NCBI GenBank assembly: GCA_003344405.1
Contig: NOWV01000090.1
Coordinates: 1-64,000 of the forward strand
Source: Trichoplax sp. H2
Lineage: Eukaryota; Placozoa; Uniplacotomia; Trichoplacea
Reading direction: 5' to 3'
DNA length: 64,000 nucleotides
Positions within the stretch are counted from its first letter, which is position 1. The number at the start of each line of letters is the position of its first letter. The notes under the pieces are model-generated. The model made no database searches, was not told the origin of the DNA, and saw only the letters and a list, made by a program, of their open reading frames with translations. The translations under genes and the position numbers were made by a program. Of this stretch, positions 27,301 through 38,588 are shown piece by piece.

Positions 27301-30300
27301 TGCATGCCTTTAAAGTCATCTTTCGGGTTTCTAAAATAATAACCTATTTTGTACATTACATTAATTTCATTTGGAACTTTTCCGATAGGGCATTTAACAT
27401 TACTGAATTAAGAAAAGAAATTAGAGACCACTTGAGTGAGTTGAAGAAGAGAGTAGAGAGTGAGTTAATGGCCATCACATGACACCTTCGGCCCCAAATC
27501 CATAAATAGAAATTCTAGGATAGTTAATTTCAGGTTTAAAAGGTTTAAAAGGTTCAATTTGACTCTGTAATTGCCTTAGGGTAATAGTATATTTCTAGAT
27601 ACTATACTAGCGTATAATAGTTAAAATAGGTATAAATTATTTCAATTCCAGCATACCGGTAATTTGGCATACAGTATAATGTACTCGTACGCAAGTGAAG
27701 TAGAACGAAATAACAGAAACAGCTTTGATTAAATGTATTCAGTCTTGCACTGTTCAGTTTATGGTTAATTAGCTAAGATTCGGATACATATCCCCTTAAA
27801 TGAGAGAATAGTAAGGTGCTAGGCTTTATCATAACACAAACTAGCTTTAGTGGTAAAATAGATCATAGCTATGATAATAGGTTAGGTTATTGATAGGTAA
27901 TACTTAGGATCTAGTGATCTGTTTCGTTGCATACTTAGAGGTGTAATACTTAACTGAGCAGATAATGAGCAAAGATTAATAGCGAAGTGTGACTATGGAT
28001 CGATTCTTTTGCCTAAAGGATAATACTGTAGTTTCTAGTTAAGAGCAAAAGATATTTAGGTGCAAAGATTACTAGCGACGTTGACTATGGATCGATTCTT
28101 ATGCATAAAGGATAATACTATAGTTTCTAGTTAGGAGCACTGATGGCATTAGCTTATCGTCCTCAATAAATAAAATAGGAGATTCGACTAATTGAGTTTA
28201 GTAACTACAATCTAGCTAGGAAGTTATAAATTGAAATTTACCGTAGATATTTAACTTTAGTCCGCAAGTACTTCGTGATAGACTCATTATATTTTTCATC
28301 TGGAAGATCAGGAATTAGTAATAGTTAAAAGTAGTTGATGCATTAATTCAGTAATAAGTTATTGCCATGCATTTATCCCAAAATAGGGTCAGAAAATATT
28401 AAGAGCAGGCTATAATTATAGGCTGTTAGATAATCACTTGCTAGTGTAATTACTTATGCATTTAAGTTACTTTGATATCAAACGTCAAATGTCCCAAACT
28501 AGCATTCAGGATAACAATACAGCTTTAAAACTTTTACTAAACTTCACTTATATCACGTATTCTAGAAAATTGACGTGTTTTAATTTGTATTCATACAGCT
28601 GTTGAAGGCCTTAAAGCTGTCGAAATTGAAAAATGTAAGAAAGAAATTAATCAACTCCGCGAGATGATGTATGCAAGGAAGTAAGTCAAACCTGATACCA
28701 CTTATTACATTAATGCACTTAAATCCTAAGTTTAAATATATTATATAAATATTGGAATCGGTCCTATGTTGTGGTGGATTTACTGTAAGTAAGAGTAATA
28801 ACATCTGCATCTCTATAATTGAAAGTATTGTTGCGGTAGTTTTATATTGTATCGAAGAGATTCATATGGTTACGGTCGTAGTATATTTTCTGTAACTAAA
28901 ACTTTCATCTAAACTTGACTTTCTATCTCGCTTCCACATCTCATGCTCTCTCTCTTTCTCTCACCATCACGTTGTCTCTATCTGACCGTTGCAGATCTAG
29001 TTCTGTCGATTATCCATTACGGTAAATATAACTACGTCTCCCGTTACATTTTTAACGTTGAATCAACCACTTATTTATTTCAACTAATAACGACTAGACT
29101 GCAATATCGTGTGTAAAATATTTATTATCCTGCGCTTAAAGTTACATTCTATAACATACATGCTAACTTATCTTTAACCTACAATCATAAATTCTTACGT
29201 AAACAACCAACAAATTGACCTCTAACCTTCACAACATCGACGTAACATATATAACATGATCTAACAATTCGTTTATATAACTCTAACACGTAGATTATGT
29301 GTTGATTATTGTAAATAGTAAGGCGATAACAAATGTAAAGCATGCACAAAATATTTCTCTAACCTATGAAATATAAAAATAACAATGTATAAGTATTAGC
29401 AATTTATTAAATGTAGTCATAATTAGTTATAGAATTACCAAAGTAATATTTAACTTCAAGTTAAGATTTTACTGATAATTTAAATTTTTTGTGCTTTAAA
29501 ATACGTTCAAAACTTAAAATACTTGGTTATCTATAGTAAACTGATTAATTATGTTACTAATTGGTAAATGCTAATAATTGCTTTTAGGTTATACTATTTC
29601 AGTATTGAAAAATAAAAATTAAAAAAACTAAATTGCATTACTAATTAATTATTTCTTGACCGTTATCTTTACAGAAAGTACAATTCGGAGCAGTACATCT
29701 ATAATGAACCAGATAAAGTCAATATAAGTCGAAGTAAAATTCCACTTTATACCAAGGTAGGGTAACAAATCTTTTAAGGAAGATTTTGGCTGCTACTTAG
29801 TCGGAAGAATTTCTTGTTAATTAAATTTCATTTAGTATTACAATATCATCCCAATTATATATACGTAACATATATATTTTAAATAACATCTAATTACGTT
29901 ATTTTTAGTATACACTTTCACAAGAAACAATCGATTATTTGAAGAAACCAACCTTTGATATCTGGCAATGGGAACCGAATGAGGTTGGTTAATATTTAAG
30001 AAAATTTTCTCATCCCTTTTCTAATTCTGAATTGCAGAAGAATTCATGATTTAAAACTGAAAAAGCTATCAATGCGTTGATTTCTCTTCTTGTGGTATTT
30101 GCTCTTGAAATTGCAGATGTTGAGCTTATTGGAGCACATGTATCATGAATTGGATATAGTTCGTGATCTAAATATCAATCCCATAACTCTGAGACGTTGG
30201 CTAGTAAGTAGCTTAATTAAGATAAGCTACTGTCATTGCTTCAGTACTGTTTATAAGAAATATTTAAACCCTATCATTATATTTCATATCATTATAACAC

Positions 30301-32579
30301 CTAATTAATAATCATTGCGCTGTCTTTATCTAATATCTCGAAATCACTATCTTAGTTATGTGTGCAAGAGAATTATCGCAATAACCCGTTCCATAACTTT
30401 AGACACTGTTTCTGTGTAACGCAAATGGTAAGCCTGAGATATGTTGCTATCTATCTTAAAGTTAGTATTTTGTATTAATACTTTGAAATCAGTGCAGAAA
30501 GTATATCACAATACCAATGAATGAAATACAATAATAAATGATCATCTCATTACTACATAAGCAAAGTTTTAGTGAGGCTTTTCAGGATGTTATTATATTT
30601 TAATAACTATTTTCAATTCTTTACGTATGTAGATGTATGGGATGATTTATGCATGCCAGTTGGATAAACATTTAACCAAGGCTGAATTAGCAACATTGCT
30701 AACAAGTGCAGTTTGTCATGATTTGGATCATCCAGGCTATAATAATGCGTAAGTTTACGTGCATTGATAGCATTGTGCTCAAATATTACTGCTCTGTAGT
30801 AATATCAAATGAGCATAGTTTTGCCAGAACTTATGTTCTATCATTTCTATTTTCTACTTTACGCGTATACTCTGAGTAAATATAAGATTTTATTAATCTG
30901 ATGTATCAATTGTACTGAGGCCAAATATGGCATCGATGCAAATTAACTACCCGTATATAGTAGATAAGAAGTACCCCATGGTATCCCTTTATCATAATTT
31001 TATCGAATTCATTTTCTGATTTGATGTTTCAATACTATGAAGGAGATAATAGAGCGCTTCAAAATTTTGATTAAAGATAGTTTTTATCTGATTTTATAGC
31101 TACCAAATTAATGCAAAAACTGAGCTTGCCATACGTTATAACGATATTTCACCTCTGGAGAACCACCATTGCGCAGTTTGCTTCAAGATTTTAAATAAGG
31201 TATTAGGATAAATTTTGACTGAAGAATATCAACAATCCTAAAGTACCACATGATAAATTGTTAATGGTAAACAAAATTATTTAATTTTGTAATAGCCTGA
31301 ATGTAACGTTTTTGCTAATACATCTGAAAGCGTGTATCGTGAAATCAGAAAGGTAAGAAATTATACAATAGTATCTTCGAAGAGATAGGCAGAATGGAAT
31401 ATGCCGAAATGTGTCTCAATTCATGATTCAATCATTATTGGTTTACTCAGGGTATTATTTCATTAATATTGGCTACCGATATGGCAAAGCATGGCGAAAT
31501 AACAGAGCAATTTAGGAGCACTGTTAATGATTTTGACGTCAACAACGAAAAACATCGAACTTGCGTATGTAAACAGATTCAGAATTATACGATAGATGTA
31601 GTAAGAATTAATCTTACTAAATCTGGTGGCATGCAAATAATAATTGTCAATATTTAATATTTTAGATGGTTGATCTTACGTGATCTCTACCTTGATACTG
31701 GTTCCTACTTTTATATTATCTAATTGAAATATTCATTTTTTACATTACAGCTAAAGATGATACTCATTAAATGTTGCGATATCTCTAATGAAGTGCGACC
31801 AATGGAGATTTCTGATCCATGGGCTGACTGCTTGCTAGAGGAATTCTTTCAGCAGGTAATTTTTAGTAGAAACTACTAGACAATGCTTGCTGTACTGATG
31901 GTTTTTAAATTTCTAAATCACTGTTGTGCTATCGGGCAATGCCCAATTTAGGGAGATCGTGAGAAGTCCGAAGGTTTGCCTGTAGCTCCTTTCATGGATC
32001 GTGAGAAAGTGACAAAATCTTCCACACAAATTGGATTCATAAAATACGTTTTAATTCCATTATTTGAATTATTTAGCGAGGTAATTTTTATTTTGCTTAA
32101 TAATATTAATATGGGCTAGTCCATTTGAACCCTAACATTTAGATGCAAATATGTAATAATCTATACTTAAGAATCAATATTATTCATATTCTTAACAAAT
32201 AGGTATTTCCTAATGTTCGTGAGCTATTGGTTATTCCGTTGATGGATGCATTGGAACGATATGAAAAGCTGAAGCAAATTGAAGAAGTTGACGCTAATAA
32301 AGCGAATAATGAAAAAAATGAAGAGGAAAGCAGCGAAAAATTAAGAGCAGAAAAAGATAAAGATAAAATCAATGATAGCCGAAGGGCATCGTAAGTTCTT
32401 GATATAAAATAATTATTTTCTGATATTAGGGTATCTTATGTTGCTATATTTTCTAAGTACACTGGTGTTAAATACTTTTTGAAACAGGCAATGATAACTA
32501 TAAATCTTTAATATTAGCCTGGTATTTATTGGATAAACGTTAAAAATTATTTTTTCATTTCAGGCAAAGTACAGTTTAA
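21327..32579 (+). CDS. PDE9A: PDE9A-type 3',5'-cyclic GMP phosphodiesterase, 18 exons, 536 aa
   Basis: This is a class I metal-dependent phosphodiesterase that hydrolyses cGMP to 5'-GMP in the cytosol or at membranes. Exons: 21327-21395, 22676-22746, 26884-26961, 27177-27275, 27389-27459, 28599-28680, 29675-29756, 29909-29983, 30117-30203, 30356-30427, 30633-30748, 31100-31199, 31296-31352, 31451-31564, 31751-31855, 31952-32080, 32203-32390, 32564-32579. All junctions are GT-AG and keep phase. Recognition rests on the MGSG start, [44 protein letters not shown] and QIGFIK. Metal ligands are H255, H291, D292 and D401; the general acid is H251; the nucleotide clamp is Q452 and F455; E405 is the cGMP-preference glutamate position. 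Each residue is numbered one below human PDE9A2 (533 aa), so the model looks complete. There are no GAF or PAS domains, as expected for PDE9. The oddities are F423 in place of the family tyrosine, and a C-terminal S-T-V. Confidence 0.97.
22676..27459 (+). CDS. PDE9A: PDE9A exons 2-5: N-terminal regulatory region
   Basis: Exons 22676-22746, 26884-26961, 27177-27275 and 27389-27459 encode residues 24 to about 129. Recognisable blocks are a C[12 protein letters not shown] stretch (human SDIMDLFCIA), [10 protein letters not shown] (human TTDDAMVSI) and [14 protein letters not shown] (human FKINELKAEVANHL), the start of the helical linker before the catalytic domain. Phases 0/2, 2/2, 2/2 and 2/1 agree. 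The intron from 22747 to 26883 is the longest of the gene and contains a scaffold gap and a haplotype-type duplication, so extra alternative exons hidden there cannot be excluded. Vertebrate PDE9A is alternatively spliced in this region. Confidence 0.9.
23165..23380 (+). repeat. Duplicated flank, copy 1 (left of gap at 23381), in PDE9A intron 2
   Basis: About 215 bp repeated at 23580-23794 with roughly five to eight substitutions (for example GATGCTTTCC versus GATACTTTCC). As at the 8.2-kb gap, the sequence before the gap reappears after a short repeat segment, which suggests two haplotypes of one locus laid end to end. Confidence 0.85.
23381..23400. other. Scaffold gap (20 N)
   Basis: Twenty N inside PDE9A intron 2. 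Confidence 0.99.
23401..23583. mobile_element. Dispersed repeat, truncated by gap (copy B)
   Basis: Positions 23505-23583 match 8235-8315 (shared blocks include CGAGTCTTAGACGATAG and TTCTAGAAGCTATTTTA). This copy extends about 100 bp further left, to the gap. It stops where the duplicated flank resumes with AAAATATTTCATGG, so the right border of the element is probably the TGTCCGATT shared by both copies. The left border lies in the gap. No protein or terminal repeat is visible. Confidence 0.55.
23580..23794 (+). repeat. Duplicated flank, copy 2 (right of gap at 23381)
   Basis: Second copy of 23165-23380, with small differences such as TAAGTTTG versus TAAGTTCG. It continues into unique intron sequence. 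Confidence 0.85.
27967..28140 (+). repeat. 92-bp tandem duplication in PDE9A intron 5
   Basis: Two direct copies with a 92-bp period, each containing GCAAAGATTA, GACTATGGATCGATTCTT and GTTTCTAGTTA. They differ at about ten positions. The copies lie between the exons ending at 27459 and starting at 28599 and carry no splice-compatible coding frame that I recognise. Confidence 0.8.
28599..29983 (+). CDS. PDE9A: PDE9A exons 6-8: linker helix and entry to catalytic domain
   Basis: Exons 28599-28680, 29675-29756 and 29909-29983 encode residues about 130-209. The first gives [16 protein letters not shown], which closely matches the human coiled linker (LEGLKVVEIEKCKSDI). The third gives [13 protein letters not shown] (human KPTFDVWLWEPNE), the start of the catalytic fold. 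The donor after 29983 is GTTGGT, the weakest donor of the gene; it is accepted because the next exon continues the family sequence in phase. Confidence 0.93.
28945..28962. repeat. Short CT-rich microsatellite
   Basis: Pyrimidine run of the CTCTCTCTCT type in PDE9A intron 6. It is too far from the next acceptor (exon at 29675) to be its polypyrimidine tract. Confidence 0.7.
30117..30748 (+). CDS. PDE9A: PDE9A exons 9-11: metal-binding HD motifs
   Basis: Exons 30117-30203, 30356-30427 and 30633-30748 encode residues 210-301. They contain [16 protein letters not shown] with the general acid H251 and metal ligand H255, and [11 protein letters not shown] with metal ligands H291 and D292. Three introns of about 150-350 bp separate motifs that are contiguous in the protein. 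Confidence 0.96.
31100..32080 (+). CDS. PDE9A: PDE9A exons 12-16: nucleotide pocket
   Basis: Exons 31100-31199, 31296-31352, 31451-31564, 31751-31855 and 31952-32080 encode residues about 302-469. Visible are [14 protein letters not shown], the [11 protein letters not shown] helix, [12 protein letters not shown] with metal ligand D401 and E405, [15 protein letters not shown], and QIGFIKY with the invariant glutamine Q452 and the stacking F455. The sequence EEFFQQ has F423 where human PDE9A has Tyr424. The exon 31451-31564 must stop at its GTATGT donor; reading through gives an unrelated tail. Confidence 0.96.
32203..32579 (+). CDS. PDE9A: PDE9A exons 17-18: charged C-terminus ending in a PDZ-ligand-like tripeptide
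   Basis: Exon 32203-32390 gives the final catalytic helices ([20 protein letters not shown]) and then a highly charged Lys/Glu/Asn-rich tail. Exon 32564-32579 adds only QSTV and the TAA stop. The last three residues S-T-V fit a class I PDZ-domain ligand (S/T-x-hydrophobic). PDZ binding is an inference from three residues. Confidence 0.88.
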
Positions 32580-32794
32580 TCAATTTTGGAAGTACGTATC
32601 ACTTGTGATGTTGTTAGATGTTTAAAGAAAACGATGTCGCAACAACATTTTAAAATCATAAGCTCTGAAAATTCACACAATTTCTACAATGATAAAGAAA
32701 CCACTTAGTGAAATCATATCCTAAAATATTAATTCTTTCTTCGTCTGACTTTTAATCATTGGGAAGTCAAGCGAAACTCAAGACATACAAGAAC

Positions 32795-32800
32795 AATAAA
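32795..32800 (+). terminator. Candidate polyadenylation signal of PDE9A
   Basis: Canonical AATAAA 216 bp after the PDE9A stop codon, followed by AT-rich sequence. Such hexamers are common in AT-rich DNA, so the assignment is tentative. Confidence 0.45.
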
Positions 32801-35800
32801 AGATAATATAAAAAACTATCTTCCACCCTTAACTCCTTACCATACACTTTTATCTGACACAATTCAAGTTTCTATATACATGTAACACATAATCTTCGTT
32901 AGGCCGATAGTTTAATATTTTTGCAATTTGCTATTTAAATATTTTAGCCTACGGAGTTTATTTGTATGTTAGACTGAGACACTAAATTATGTAGTTATAT
33001 GTACCCGTTGAAAATTTCTCTATACAGGGCATGCTTAGGTAAACTAGAGAAGTCATTAATAGTCTTCCATGCGTTCATAAATGCAAAAAAGGCACGCCTA
33101 GGAGCATAATAAAATTTTCAAATAGCATCTTATTATGGCCACATGAATACAAACGCATCTTGCATAGAATAAATTATGTTGCTAGTCTGATGTTATGACG
33201 GTATTGAACAAAAATTAAATGAGAAAATTCTTGATACAACATGTGAGGATGTTGCTTTATCTAGCTATTTCTTAAGTTGACATGCAAATAATTATTAAAG
33301 TGAGAAATTGCTGTCAACTTATTCATATTTATGTATTAGGATATTTAAATTAGATTTATCTTCTAGTTATGACTTTACGAATTAATGACAATGCTACAAA
33401 TATTACGCCTAACAATCTCCATTCTATTCAAACTAGATCTTTTAGATGTCATACAGTATCGTTAAGATAGTATTGGTCTTGCCATTACCATTTATTTCTT
33501 GTCATATACGTGCGTTAGCAGTTGCATATACTCAGTTACGAAGCAGTTGGATTATATTTGTCAAGAGGGAACGTAATGAATGATCACTATATGGCTATCG
33601 AATAATGCTTATTAAATATGTGGAAAGTTAAATTACTATTTATTATATTCGATTTCCCTCGATTATAGTATAACAAAAATGTATTATTATTACCCCTTTC
33701 TATCATCAATTTGCTATTTATGATATTTTGCTAAAGTCAAAAGATTGAATTCAATCAAAGACAAACTTTAATAGAATATCAGGCAAATTCAAAATGCTAT
33801 TTATGTTGTAGAATGTTGTAAAGTTACTAATTTAACGGCTTGATAAGCTCGTTCGCTTATTGTAATCAATTAATTGCTAATTGATTGGCATTAGTAACTA
33901 AATTTTATTTCTATAGCAAAACTCTTCTTATTCATTTTAAGAAATCTATAGTTTAAAATTCGTTATTACTATTACTATCAATGCTTAATTGTTCTAGTTT
34001 CTGAATTGTTTCTCCCTACAAGCCATAGAAATTTTTTATCATTTCGAATAACTGAAACTTGTATCAATTGTGATCATATTTGATCTTAATCTTTCTCTTT
34101 AGCAAATACATATGGAGACTGTTTTTCTAATTATGTTTATGGCCTTTCTGCAAGTTCAAAGTTATTGGCAATATAGAAATATATGAGTTAAATCTATATT
34201 TTGTCTTGACAATTAACTCGAAAGTTGATATAATATGATTAAAATTATTTAATCATGATTGGAATACTCATGATATTGTTTCAACTAACTAATGCTAGTC
34301 CGGCTGTATACATATACTTGATAAGGAAATTTCTTTCACCTAATAGCTAATGGCATTTGAGCCATTAGAAATAATTATAAAGTAGCATCATCGCGATATT
34401 ATTGATAGCAATAATTCATTACTGTTAATGACATAAAATTACCGATGTACCTTAGCGATTTCGATGCTTATAACTTATTATAAAATTTAACTAATATACC
34501 CGTCAATCTTGATATCGACATGAATTATTGCTTTAATTATTATATATCTATTCAATTTTCAAGTCGATGTTATTTCATTTTCAATAGTTAATAAATTCCA
34601 TGATTAACGGGCATGCTGGTATTAGAGTTAGTTACAGGAATTTAAGATGAGCATTGCATGATTCTTTAAAAATTTGAAACTGAAGTCGCGAGAATTTACC
34701 AGAATATTATCGCTTCGTACTATTATAGTACCTTCAAAATCATAATTTAATATATCACCTAATTGGTTAATCGAATTCGGAGTTGGTTACGAACACCATT
34801 ACAGAATCAAACTAGAGATATTTAATTAAGTAAAATTCTACTATTTTACATACTTATCAAGCTGTATAAAATTTAATTTGTGATTAGAGATAGTTGAACT
34901 TTATCAAAAGACTAATTCTACGTATAGAGCATATGATTGACTACGCCATGTCAATATACCCAAAATAAGCAAAAGTGTATAGATATATAACGTTGCTACC
35001 GAGATGGGCTGCTGTGACTCAGAATTAATGCCTCAAAATGAAAATAGAATGGTAAATTAAATTTGATTATTAAGAAATTATCTGCAGACGTCCTTTAAAG
35101 GAGTAGAATCGCTACAATTTTTAAACAGATACCGCAGAAAAATAGGTCACGAAAGATATAATATCAATAAGATTTCGCCGTTAAGGAAATTTGTTAAATA
35201 TAAATATCCAAGTTGGCTAAAACAGATTTTTGTTGTAGACATTTCACTACTGTACACTATATAAGCGCTAGATATCGCGGTATTTATTCATAATAGTAAC
35301 CATCTATACAATTATTTTGTAGAATTTCAATGCAAGTAGCGCTCTGAGAAACTGTTTCAGCCTTTTCGAAGATCTGGGTACAAAGTTTTATTGTTTAATT
35401 TAAAAATAGAACAAAGTATATACCCGTAGTAGAAAAGCGATAATAAATTATTTTGACTGTGTATTTTTAATCTTAGCGATATTTTATGAGACCTACATAG
35501 CCATAAAAATCGAAAAAATCATAAATTCTATACCATACCTACAGTATATACTCGTATTGACCATGAACTAGAACATGAAGAGGTTTAGTACTGGATCTTG
35601 TATACGACGTATCTTACTAACTTGAAGCTAAAATTAACTATCGTTATCAAGCTTAAGATGATTATTCTAGTAATTGTAGCTAGATTGAATTCAGTTTATT
35701 ATTGTTAATGTTTGACTGCAAGGAAATTGTGCAATTCAACAAGTATATTTATTTTAGATGAATATTGGCCTTATGGTAACGATTGGCCGTATAATTAGCA

Positions 35801-36870
35801 ACAATTTCAGTAGCTTATTATTTAACATAGTTTATTATTATTAATTAATACAAGATCAAACTGGCAAGATCAAAATAACATTATACTCTTAAATAAAATG
35901 AGTTAATACAAAACATCAGCTGTCTTAACATAAAATAAGACAGCAATCGTACATAGATTATATGAATCTCGCTTAATCTTAATTGAAATCTACAATTCAG
36001 TAGCAATAAAACATGATCAACCGCGAGCATGAATTTATATCAACATTATACGAAAGTGTAAAGCAGTGACAACCTTAGATGGAAAGTACAACTTGTACAT
36101 ATATCTATATATGTAAATATATATTTATATTTATTTATGTAACAAAATTAATCATGTCCCGTAGTTACAATTATCAAGATGCATCAACACGTCAAATAAT
36201 AACGATTAATTAAAAGCCAATCATGATGAGATCATTATTAACATCGACATCATGTAGAATGATACAATAAAGTCTTTTGATAACTTGATGTACATACTTG
36301 ATATATATAAGGACTACGATGAAACCTACTTAAATATGTACTGACATGCTACGAACAAGTTACGAAGCAAAGCCGGAAGGATAAATTTTTCAATATAAAC
36401 TTTAATAATTTCTAAAACGGTGAATAAAGGTTATGAATTTGAGATTACATCAAACAAATAGTGAATCAATGCTACATACTCGTATAATATTCGACAGATT
36501 TTATTACCTTTAGTGAGACGTATTGATAACTGCAGACAAATTTAAATTGTTGTGATAGATTACTTTATTTGTAAAACTGGTTTGACTAAATATCATAATC
36601 TTTCTGACATTAACCAGTCATTATTAAAGGGCAGATTTGGTTATAACTATCTAATGCATTTTAAGATATTGCAGGGACAACAAACATTGATACATTAATC
36701 TCCAATTAATGATTAATGGAAGAGAAGGAAGCATGACTTAGATGGATGTTTGATCACTATATCTCATTTGACATTTTACATTTTATGCTTGATTGATCTT
36801 CATATTTATAGTAAAATGGTATAAACATTAATATAGTTATAATAAATTTAGAATTAATAGAATTAGAGTT

Positions 36871-36912
36871 GAATGAATGGATGATTGAATGAATAAATGA
36901 ATAAATGGATAG
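36871..36912. repeat. Degenerate GAAT/AAAT tetranucleotide tract
   Basis: Imperfect repeats of TGAA, TGGA and TAAA units, in the region between the two convergent genes. Confidence 0.7.
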
Positions 36913-37749
36913 TTATTAATAGCAATGATATATGATTTACTTTTAATAATATCATGTCATACAGCAGTATTAGCCAATAAATTTAGAGGAAATTAAGAAA
37001 CCAAAAAGTCACTGAAATGGTGTATTAATTTACCATATATTTTATAACTTCGACGGCTTGACAGTATCGTATTACTTATATACTAGGCTGAATGATATCT
37101 TCCGTGATAACAGTATTGTAAGCCGTAATAACTGCTTATGGCGAAATATAATTAATAGATTTAGCGACAAATAAGCAAAAATTTTCTTATAATCTCAAAA
37201 TCAGATTAAGATCATCCAAAAGAAAGAAGTAAAATTCTATAACTGGTTGTTTACCATGGTTAACATTACAGCTGATCTTTGACTTAATAGCAAAATGATA
37301 TGCAAAAATAAGCAAAAAAATGCAGGAAAGTTATAATAGTATTTCTGATTCAATTTTTACGTTTACAATAAATGGAATTTAGAAACTACAATAGATAATT
37401 ATTGATATTATCTAATTATTTCTTATCCACAGTCACCCTTAACCGCGTCAAGATATCGCTATCATCACCATCAATTAAACAAGAATAACAACCATAACCA
37501 ACAATTAAATGGAAGAATTTTGCTTTTACATTATTTCACGATTTTCATCATAGAATTTGATGTCTACATCGTTAATCTCTGTCTTTATAGGTCACCGATT
37601 ATTATAACCATTATCTTGGATAATTGGTTAATTAGGTTGATTTTATTCACGTAAATATTTTTAACCCTCTTGAATATGTGATTTTAAGGTCATATTTTAA
37701 TTAGCAGCACCTCCGATTTCTTTTTTATCGATTAAAAGGTTGCAATTTT

Positions 37750-37764
37750 TTTATTGAATTTATT
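37750..37764 (-). terminator. Candidate polyadenylation signals of the Robo-like gene
   Basis: Two AATAAA hexamers on the minus strand (complement at 37759-37764 and 37750-37755) lie 15-29 bases after the stop codon. Use of these would give a very short 3' UTR. They could be chance in AT-rich DNA, and signals further left are possible. Confidence 0.3.
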
Positions 37765-37778
37765 CATTCCATTGCTCT

Positions 37779-38588
37779 TTACAAAGTAAATTCGGTGATA
37801 TTATTACGATCTTGATGTATTTTTGCTGATGCTACTTCATCGATATAATCGAAAGAGGGTGCTCTTCTATATAAAACAGACGCGATATCATCTATTTCAT
37901 CATGATGTTTATCTTCCATTGATTGAATATGCTGCGATCGAGAAATTTTAACTGGAGAAAATTGGTAGTCTTGATTACGAGAGCGATTGTCATTTAATAT
38001 CTTTTCATCGTAAGAATGCTGTAATTGTGTAGATAGTTTACTTAAATGTGGATTAGTAGAACTATAGTCTTGATGTCGCTGCCTGTAACGCTTGTTTTTG
38101 GCGCCGTCAATAACTTCACTATTTAGCGTGTAATCATAACTGTAGCTTGCCGGATGCAAAGGGGGCGATGACGAGAGTGAAGAACTAGGGCTGCTATTCA
38201 TTTTTACATGGGTAGGCTGCATTAATACTTTATAATCGCCATTAGGAAAACGGAATAAATTTTCATTATTTCTATTGTCTGCATAGACTGATTTCAAATT
38301 TGGAAAATTATCTAAGTCATCAATAGGACATGGTGATGGAAGGTCTGTTAAGTCTTCATCAAAAAAGGACTTTGCTACCTCTTCATGATGATAGGGATAA
38401 TCTATAACCTCTTCCTCTTCTTCATTTTGACTAGGTGCAAAATATCTCGATATATTATTCTCAATTTCAGGAAAACCCCCTCGAGTTAGACTGTCATTAG
38501 AATCATAGCGATGGCGTGGTGGTATAACAGGTGGTTCTTCATTTTGACTCTCGGTTTCGCTTTGTGCCTCACTTTCATCGGATATTTC
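37779..38588 (-). CDS. robo: Robo-like exon 14: distal cytoplasmic tail and stop
   Basis: The last 269 residues start with an acidic stretch rich in Glu, Ser and Gln, followed by PPVIPPRHR (an SH3-ligand-like PxxPxR), EEEEEVIDY, DEDLTDLPSPCP, a Ser-Pro run and YIDEV near the end. The protein ends EFTL, where F-x-L could act as a class II PDZ ligand. The acceptor at 38589 joins exon 13 in phase 0. Confidence 0.9.
   Translation of the reverse strand, partial: EISDESEAQSETESQNEEPPVIPPRHRYDSNDSLTRGGFPEIENNISRYFAPSQNEEEEEVIDYPYHHEEVAKSFFDEDLTDLPSPCPIDDLDNFPNLKSVYADNRNNENLFRFPNGDYKVLMQPTHVKMNSSPSSSLSSSPPLHPASYSYDYTLNSEVIDGAKNKRYRQRHQDYSSTNPHLSKLSTQLQHSYDEKILNDNRSRNQDYQFSPVKISRSQHIQSMEDKHHDEIDDIASVLYRRAPSFDYIDEVASAKIHQDRNNITEFTL

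Larger units (their letters stand above)
32580..37778. other. Intergenic region between convergent 3' ends
   Basis: It contains the 3' UTRs of PDE9A (from the left) and of the Robo-like gene (from the right). No exon of a third gene is recognisable. A degenerate GAAT/AAAT tetranucleotide tract lies at about 36871-36912. Confidence 0.6.

Noticed and set aside
28580-28810. 76-codon minus-strand open frame
   Set aside because: It is antisense to PDE9A exon 6 and its flanking intron; the plus-strand exon matches the family, the minus-strand frame matches nothing.
31469-31657. PDE9A exon 14 read through to a stop at 31657
   Set aside because: The frame loses family similarity after the GTATGT donor at 31565, and the next exon restores [14 protein letters not shown] in phase.
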